Assembly: GCA_028583605.1 (NCBI GenBank)
Contig: CM053325.1
Coordinates: 42,211,435 to 42,275,434 of the forward strand
Origin: Dastarcus helophoroides
Lineage: Eukaryota > Arthropoda > Insecta > Coleoptera > Bothrideridae
DNA: 64,000 bases
Reading direction: 5' to 3'
Shown here: positions 59,641 through 64,000 of the stretch, in pieces
Layout of the letters: each line of letters starts with the position of its first letter
How positions within the stretch are numbered: position 1 is the first letter of the stretch
Translations under genes and position numbers: made by a program
The notes under the pieces: generated by a model
What the model was told of the DNA's origin: nothing
The model's database searches: none
Seen by the model: only the letters and a program-made list of their open reading frames with translations

Positions 59641-60305
59641 TTTTGCTGCTCATCCGGGGGTAAATTTCACAGCCCATTATATTAAATGGCACAAATAGGA
59701 ACTGTCACGGTGATATTTGATATGTATTAAGGGTGTTCAGAACAGATTTAAATGCTTTACACAAAGGAATATATAGTAGCTATATTATTAATGTGGATAT
59801 CGATACCTCTTTTCCAGAACGTTGTATCTGCTATAAACAAATGAAATCTTGATATTGTATTGTGCTTCGTACCTACATATCAGCAATTTTAAATTCCTAA
59901 TATAATTAAGAGATCTAAAATAATACATATACATCCAACATAATCCTATACATCAATTGTTCGCAGCTCAGAGCCATTATGGAATGCTTTAATAACAAAA
60001 CATATTCTATATATGTTGTAGACCAGTACAGACAGGACTCGTAGATGGCAAACCACATACATATAGCTCGCGATAGTGGTTGATGTGGCTCGTGTTCACT
60101 GTTAGGAAATGTTTAATCTTCTATTAAACAGAATTTTATTAATTTAATTTAATTTTTATTTGTAAGGTATCACTCAATCTGACACACTCAATTGTTTTTC
60201 AGATTCTTGAACTGTTTATGAAAAATATTGCGAAGCTTAACACAATTGGTGGTCGGCGTGGTCAAGCCAGCGACCATCAGCAAGCTCGGTGAAATGCATC
60301 GGGTA
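59641..60305. other. Intergenic stretch upstream of goosecoid
   Basis: No gene or repeat recognised. Composition is AT-rich but not of the module type. Confidence 0.4.
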
Positions 60306-60437
60306 GCGTATTGGATTTGCCTCTGGACTACAGAACCGGGCAAGATATAAGCGTTCCAATTGGTCGGTTCTGACATCATGATTAGGCGTTCCATAATGTC
60401 GTATATACGCATGCGCGTTCGCAGTAAAATACAATTG

Positions 60438-60523
60438 TTGACAGTTTAATAATATAAAATTTCCAACTAATTTTGAGTTTTTGACAGTTTAATAATATGG
60501 AATTTCCAACTAATTTTGAATTT
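60438..60523 (+). repeat. 43-bp tandem duplication across the start codon
   Basis: TTGACAGTTTAATAATAT starts at 60438 and 60481, each followed by a near copy of AATTTCCAACTAATTTTGA. The first unit reads ATATAAAATTT, the second ATATGGAATTT, so only the second gives an ATG for the following frame. Confidence 0.85.
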
Positions 60524-60666
60524 AAGGAAATTGCAATTTCGGAACAATCCTTTGAAATTCGCGTTGGCATAAATTCGGAAAATGACTTCAAGTTGTGGTT
60601 GAAAGAATACAGTGAAATTACCAACACGAATTGGATTGTTAAAGATGGTCTTTACAATCCTCAAAG
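60497..60666 (+). CDS. Hypothetical 5' exon, possibly of a MULE-type transposase
   Basis: A frame from ATG at 60497 runs 56 codons plus two bases to a perfect donor, CAAAG|GTAAGT. It starts MEFPTNFEFKEIAIS and ends NDFKLWLKEYSEITNTNWIV followed by a short tail. I recall similar N-termini in uncharacterised insect proteins linked to MULE transposons with zinc-finger (SWIM/FLYWCH) domains, where ITNTNW is a fixed motif; this is recollection, not a search. It lies just inside the left inverted end of the 60306-62924 element. No second exon was found, so the gene is either cut short or its remainder is too diverged. It could also be a domesticated gene. Confidence 0.5.
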
Positions 60667-60797
60667 GTAAGTTATTGTGTAATGACAAATTTTAAATGCT
60701 GTACAATATTTTTTCTACAACCGTCCTAGTCAATAGGCTTTGCCGCATAATTTTTGATGTAGAAAGTCCTACATGACCGCGCATCGTGCGGTAATGA

Positions 60798-61025
60798 CAG
60801 GCGGCGGCTGGTTCTAAAAGGCACAAGGCGCGCGGTCATCGTGAAATGAGTGATTTATTGTTTTCTGTTTAATGTAAAATACGACATATCGCATGTTTAA
60901 ACCCAAAGTAATGATATTCTAATTAACTTGTACTTGTGAGTGATTTAAAATAAAGTACACATACGTTTTGTTCCATTTTAAGGAAATTTAAATAAAAATC
61001 ATGAACCTAGCGTGGTTGCCGTACA
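60798..61025 (+). repeat. Second copy of the CAGTGGCG-type element, left part
   Basis: GGCGGCTGGTTCTAAAAGGC, ATCGTGAAATGAGTGAT, TTTTCTGTTTAATGTAAAA and CCTAGCGTGGTTGCCGT match 28418-28665 in order. The element is cut off at the right. Confidence 0.8.
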
Positions 61026-61308
61026 ATTGGTCCAATCAATCCGGCGTTAAAAATAGGCCAACCGTGCATTTTAGGTAGGATGCAATTTTATTTTTTTCAT
61101 TGTCTAGAGAAGTTTAATGTAAGTTTAAATTAAAGTTTTCGGAGTGTAAATGTTTTTTTGACATATTCAACTATTTTTTAGTGCTCTACATGGAAAAAGT
61201 TTAGATGTATGTAAATATTAGGTGATATGTAATATTTTTAACTGTTGCTTGGAGGAATTGCCATATATTTATTATAATTTCAACTAATTTTTAAAAGTGA
61301 AATTTTGT

Positions 61309-61335
61309 TTGTCTATCTGTCTGTCTGTCTGTCTA
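61309..61335. repeat. TCTG microsatellite
   Basis: About six units of GTCT with one change (GTCTATCTGTCTGTCTGTCT). Confidence 0.85.
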
Positions 61336-61599
61336 TTTGTTGGTTTTTCACATCTCAATTATTGCATCGATTTCGACAAAAATTGGTATGGAGGTTGTTT
61401 GAGACCAGAAATAGACTCTATGCTTCTTTTTATCACGGAAAATTATTTCACCATTTCAAAAGTTGTGTCTCTCTCTGATAGCGTCAAATATCATGATATT
61501 TTTATCAACAATTTAACAGTTTTCAGCAGAAATTGTCGTAAAATATAAAGTAATCACCTTTATAACAAACGGCAACAAATCAAAATATTTAATTATTTT

Positions 61600-62120
61600 T
61601 AGGTTAGAATTTTAAGAACACAGAATTAAATTTTAAATCCGAATTTCCAAGTTTATTTAGAAATTGGGACTTTTAAAAAACATTTCAATTATTTTCTCGT
61701 AATTTAAAATTTAATCTGGATTTTTTTTTCAAATTTATAAAAATGTATTAACTTGGATTAAATTAAATAAAAAATTTAAAACTTATAAAACAGAGTTTTA
61801 AAATTTCTAAAAAGAAAATAGTTTAAATTTTGAAAACCGTTATAAAACAGGGTTTACAATCAAAATACTAATAATTTTTGTAAATTTGGATTTTATAAAA
61901 CTTTATTCTTTCTTTAATATTAAGAGTCCAATAAAAAATTCAAATCTGCATCGAATATTTGGAGAAAAATCGGAAAGAATTCTCATTTTATAAATTAAAA
62001 TTTCTTGAATTTTTAACTTAAAAATATTCAGAAAAAATCTACAAAATTCCCAATTTCTTTAAAATTCTGATCTTAAAATGTAAATTTCGACTTTTTTTTC
62101 GAAATTTTAAGCCGAAATTG
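61600..62120. repeat. Degenerate A/T minisatellite-like tract
   Basis: Same module type as in the introns (AAAATTTAATCTGGATTTTT, GAAATTTTAAGCCGAAATTG). No gene. It shows the background is not restricted to goosecoid introns. Confidence 0.5.
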
Positions 62121-62645
62121 GAAGACAAGAATGTCCCTCCCCCAATACGCTACGCGACTGTTGACGCGAAGTTAAGTCTCTAAGAAAAAACAATGTTGCT
62201 ATAATTTTCTCAGGAATTGTTCAATAGAAATAAAAATGAACTACGCCACTGGAAAACAATTAAGAAACAAACCAAAAAAAAATGATTAAAAGTTTTATTT
62301 CAGTCGGATCATAAAAAAGAATTTACAGCAAATTTTAGAAAATGAGCTTTATAATTTTTTCTTAATAAAATATAAATAAGACTATTCAATTGCTCAATGG
62401 GATGCTAATGTACATAAAATGTCTACTACTTTGCCGATTTTCTATCTCTAGGAAGTTACCCATGTTATTTCATGACCACTGAGATCTTCTCTTGTAAACA
62501 ACAAATAGGAAACATTTAAGAAAATCCGAAAATTCATAATATTCGCTTTGCCTTAAATCAAATTAATGCACCAAACAATAACAAAATTTCGAATCTAGCA
62601 CACCAATCATATAAAAAGTCTATAAAAATTAAGCACCTCTATTTT

Positions 62646-62767
62646 ATAAAGTGATATTGAAGCTATAATTTCTTCTAATAATATAACTAATAATAACACA
62701 ACGCGTTTTTAAAAAGTGATATTGTAGCTATAATTTCTTCGAATAAGATACCTACTAATAATACAAC
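62646..62767. repeat. 65-bp tandem duplication
   Basis: AAAGTGATATTGAAGCTATA (about 62649) and AAAGTGATATTGTAGCTATA (about 62714), each followed by ATTTCTTC, an AATA run and ACTAATAATA. Two copies inside the right part of the putative MULE-like element. Confidence 0.85.
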
Positions 62768-62924
62768 ATATCTGTCAAAACTGCAATGATTCATTCAACT
62801 AGGAACGCGCGTAAATATAAACGAATTGGGGGCGTATATTAAACACAATCATGATGTCAGAACTGACCAATTGGAACGCTTATATCTTGCCCGGTTCTGT
62901 AGTCCAGAGGCAAATCCAATACGC

Positions 62925-63478
62925 CATCGGCGTGAGGCACCGGTTGTGGTCACTGTACCAGTTTTAGCCACCCAAAAAAGATTCTTGCATATTATATCTC
63001 AGAAAACTGCAATAGTTAGCTGACTCAGTTACTCCCGCTTCTTTGACTTTTTCCTGATTGCGCACGTTTCTTGGAAATCGTAGAATAAACCTTTGTTATT
63101 AAAATCACTCTTTTTTGAGGTAGCCTTTGGCGTTAAGTAAATTCTTAGCTAAACTACTAAGGAACACAAGGTAAGGGTACCTCATATTTTGTTAAACTTG
63201 TTAAGATTATTATGTGCAATATGTTTTATTCAGTTGCTACCAATATCCTGAGATTTTAATGTTTTTTTCTGAAAGTTTTAACCTCGAAATATTTAAAATA
63301 AAAATGGCCATTAATGGAACACCAAAAACTTCAATTGTTCAAAATGTGGCCTTTTGGTGGCTAAAAGTGGAGCGCGAAAACCAGTTATAGCCACATTTAA
63401 TAAAATAAGAGGGTAAATACTAAGCACACCACGTTAGACATGTTTTTGTGAAAATTATTTCAATATTCGAAAAGCGCC
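62925..63478. other. Intergenic stretch without recognisable gene
   Basis: Contains a GTGGCCTTTTGGTGGC patch and splice-like strings, but no frame or repeat I can support. Confidence 0.4.
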
Positions 63479-63972
63479 ATGTACAATGCCATAAAAGCTA
63501 TAGGGGAGGAAAACATGCCTGTGGCCATCGTTTGTAGTAAGAAATTTAATATACCAAGAATCTCTGTAAGAAATAGATAGAAGGAAAAACTTCAAATGGC
63601 TGTCACAAGGTTGATCCTAAACGTGTTTTATTGATAAATTGGTAAATTGGATACTTAATTTTGCTGCCAGAGGTTTTCCGGTTAACAGGGAAGGCTTGTT
63701 ATATTCAGTTCAATTATGCTGACGCTAGATGTTGCTTTCTCTTTTTTAGAGCAGGCATGGCAAAAATTATGCTGAGGTGGTTAATTGATCATGAAGGAAG
63801 AATCATACAGAGGAAAAAAGTTTCTTCTGTTTTATCAGCAATTTTGATGTGGCAAGACTTTTCTTTGGCAGTTAAATCCGGATTTCGTAATTGTGGGCTT
63901 TACCCATTTGTCGAAGATGATTATAGTATATTATGTAGGACTTGCACTAAAACTAACACAACCCCCAGATAA
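63479..63972 (+). pseudogene. Broken pogo-like transposase (psq helix-turn-helix and C-terminus)
   Basis: From ATG at 63479 a short frame reads MYNAIKAIGEENMPVAIVCS and then KKFNIPRISVRNR before a stop, the pattern of a pipsqueak-type helix-turn-helix (A.KLFNIPRTTLR). After further breaks, a frame from 63661 to a stop at 63970 shows VFRLTGKACYIQFNYADA, like the CENP-B-type second DNA-binding part, and then NCGLYPFVEDDY, like the GI(W/Y)PF....DDDF tail of insect pogo/jerky transposases. The DDE catalytic core between them is missing, so this is an internally deleted remnant. Assignment is by motif memory. Confidence 0.6.
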
Positions 63973-64000
63973 CCCTAATTAGTAATATCTCACATTTCAA

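Larger units (their letters stand above)
60306..62924 (+). mobile_element. Putative MULE-like element with ~80-bp inverted ends
   Basis: GCGTATTGGATTTGCCTCTG (60306) continues to about 60390 and recurs inverted, ending 62924 (CAGAGGCAAATCCAATACGC). Inner blocks: ACTACAGAACCGGGCAAGAT, ATAAGCGTTCCAATTGGTC and TGACATCATGATT. CATCGG occurs just outside both ends, perhaps a partial target duplication. The only exon seen inside is 60497-60666. The interior also holds a CAGTGGCGG fragment and A/T tract. Assignment to MULE rests on the exon's resemblance, so it is weak. Confidence 0.45.

Noticed and set aside
60237..60434. Minus-strand 65-codon frame whose middle (QLERLYLARFCSPEANPIR) recurs at 62826-63023
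   Set aside because: The shared peptide is explained by the inverted ends of the 60306-62924 element, not by a gene.
60188..60434. Possible tRNA-derived SINE (GGTTCTGTAGTCC resembling a B box)
   Set aside because: No good A box at the right distance and no tail; the sequence fits the inverted end of a DNA element better.

Overview
The window looks like nuclear DNA of an insect: very AT-rich, intron-dominated and crowded with decayed eukaryotic transposons. The order cannot be fixed from this sequence; a beetle is a guess. I see no rRNA, tRNA or CRISPR.

The one host gene I recognise is the homeobox gene goosecoid, on the minus strand. Exon 1 (59085-59349) carries the start codon and the goosecoid/eh1 repressor motif. 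Exon 2 (21068-21312) carries homeodomain residues 1-46 and stops at the 46/47 intron position used by many paired-class homeobox genes. The exon 1 donor and exon 2 acceptor have matching phases, which gives an intron of about 37.8 kb. The exon with the rest of the homeodomain was not found in 1-21067, so intron 2 is over 21 kb and the gene runs off the left edge.

Most of the window (1-59084) is therefore goosecoid intron. Much of it is a degenerate A/T minisatellite-like background of AAATTT, TTTTGA and TCGAAA modules. Set in it are: a solo LTR (14.7 kb) and a decayed Ty3/gypsy element (29.2-35.0 kb); the gypsy element sits inside a CAGTGGCG-type element, which itself interrupts the TAA-repeat tail of a LINE fragment; several foldback or long-inverted-repeat elements (13.0-14.6, 25.1-26.6, 38.9-39.7, 41.1-43.1, 46.0-47.6, 52.1-54.8 and 55.5-56.3 kb); interleaved TTAA-flanked palindromes (40.3-40.9 kb); and broken transposase genes of hAT, Ginger-like, mariner and Tc1 type.

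Upstream of goosecoid (59.35-64 kb) lie its probable promoter, a MULE-like element with inverted ends and a short exon with a consensus splice donor, and a broken pogo-like transposase.

No new multi-gene system is evident. The best leads are conserved heat-shock elements in the gypsy LTRs, a hammerhead-ribozyme-like core in a dispersed palindromic repeat, two interleaved palindromes, and an ~85-bp repeat shared by sites 50 kb apart.
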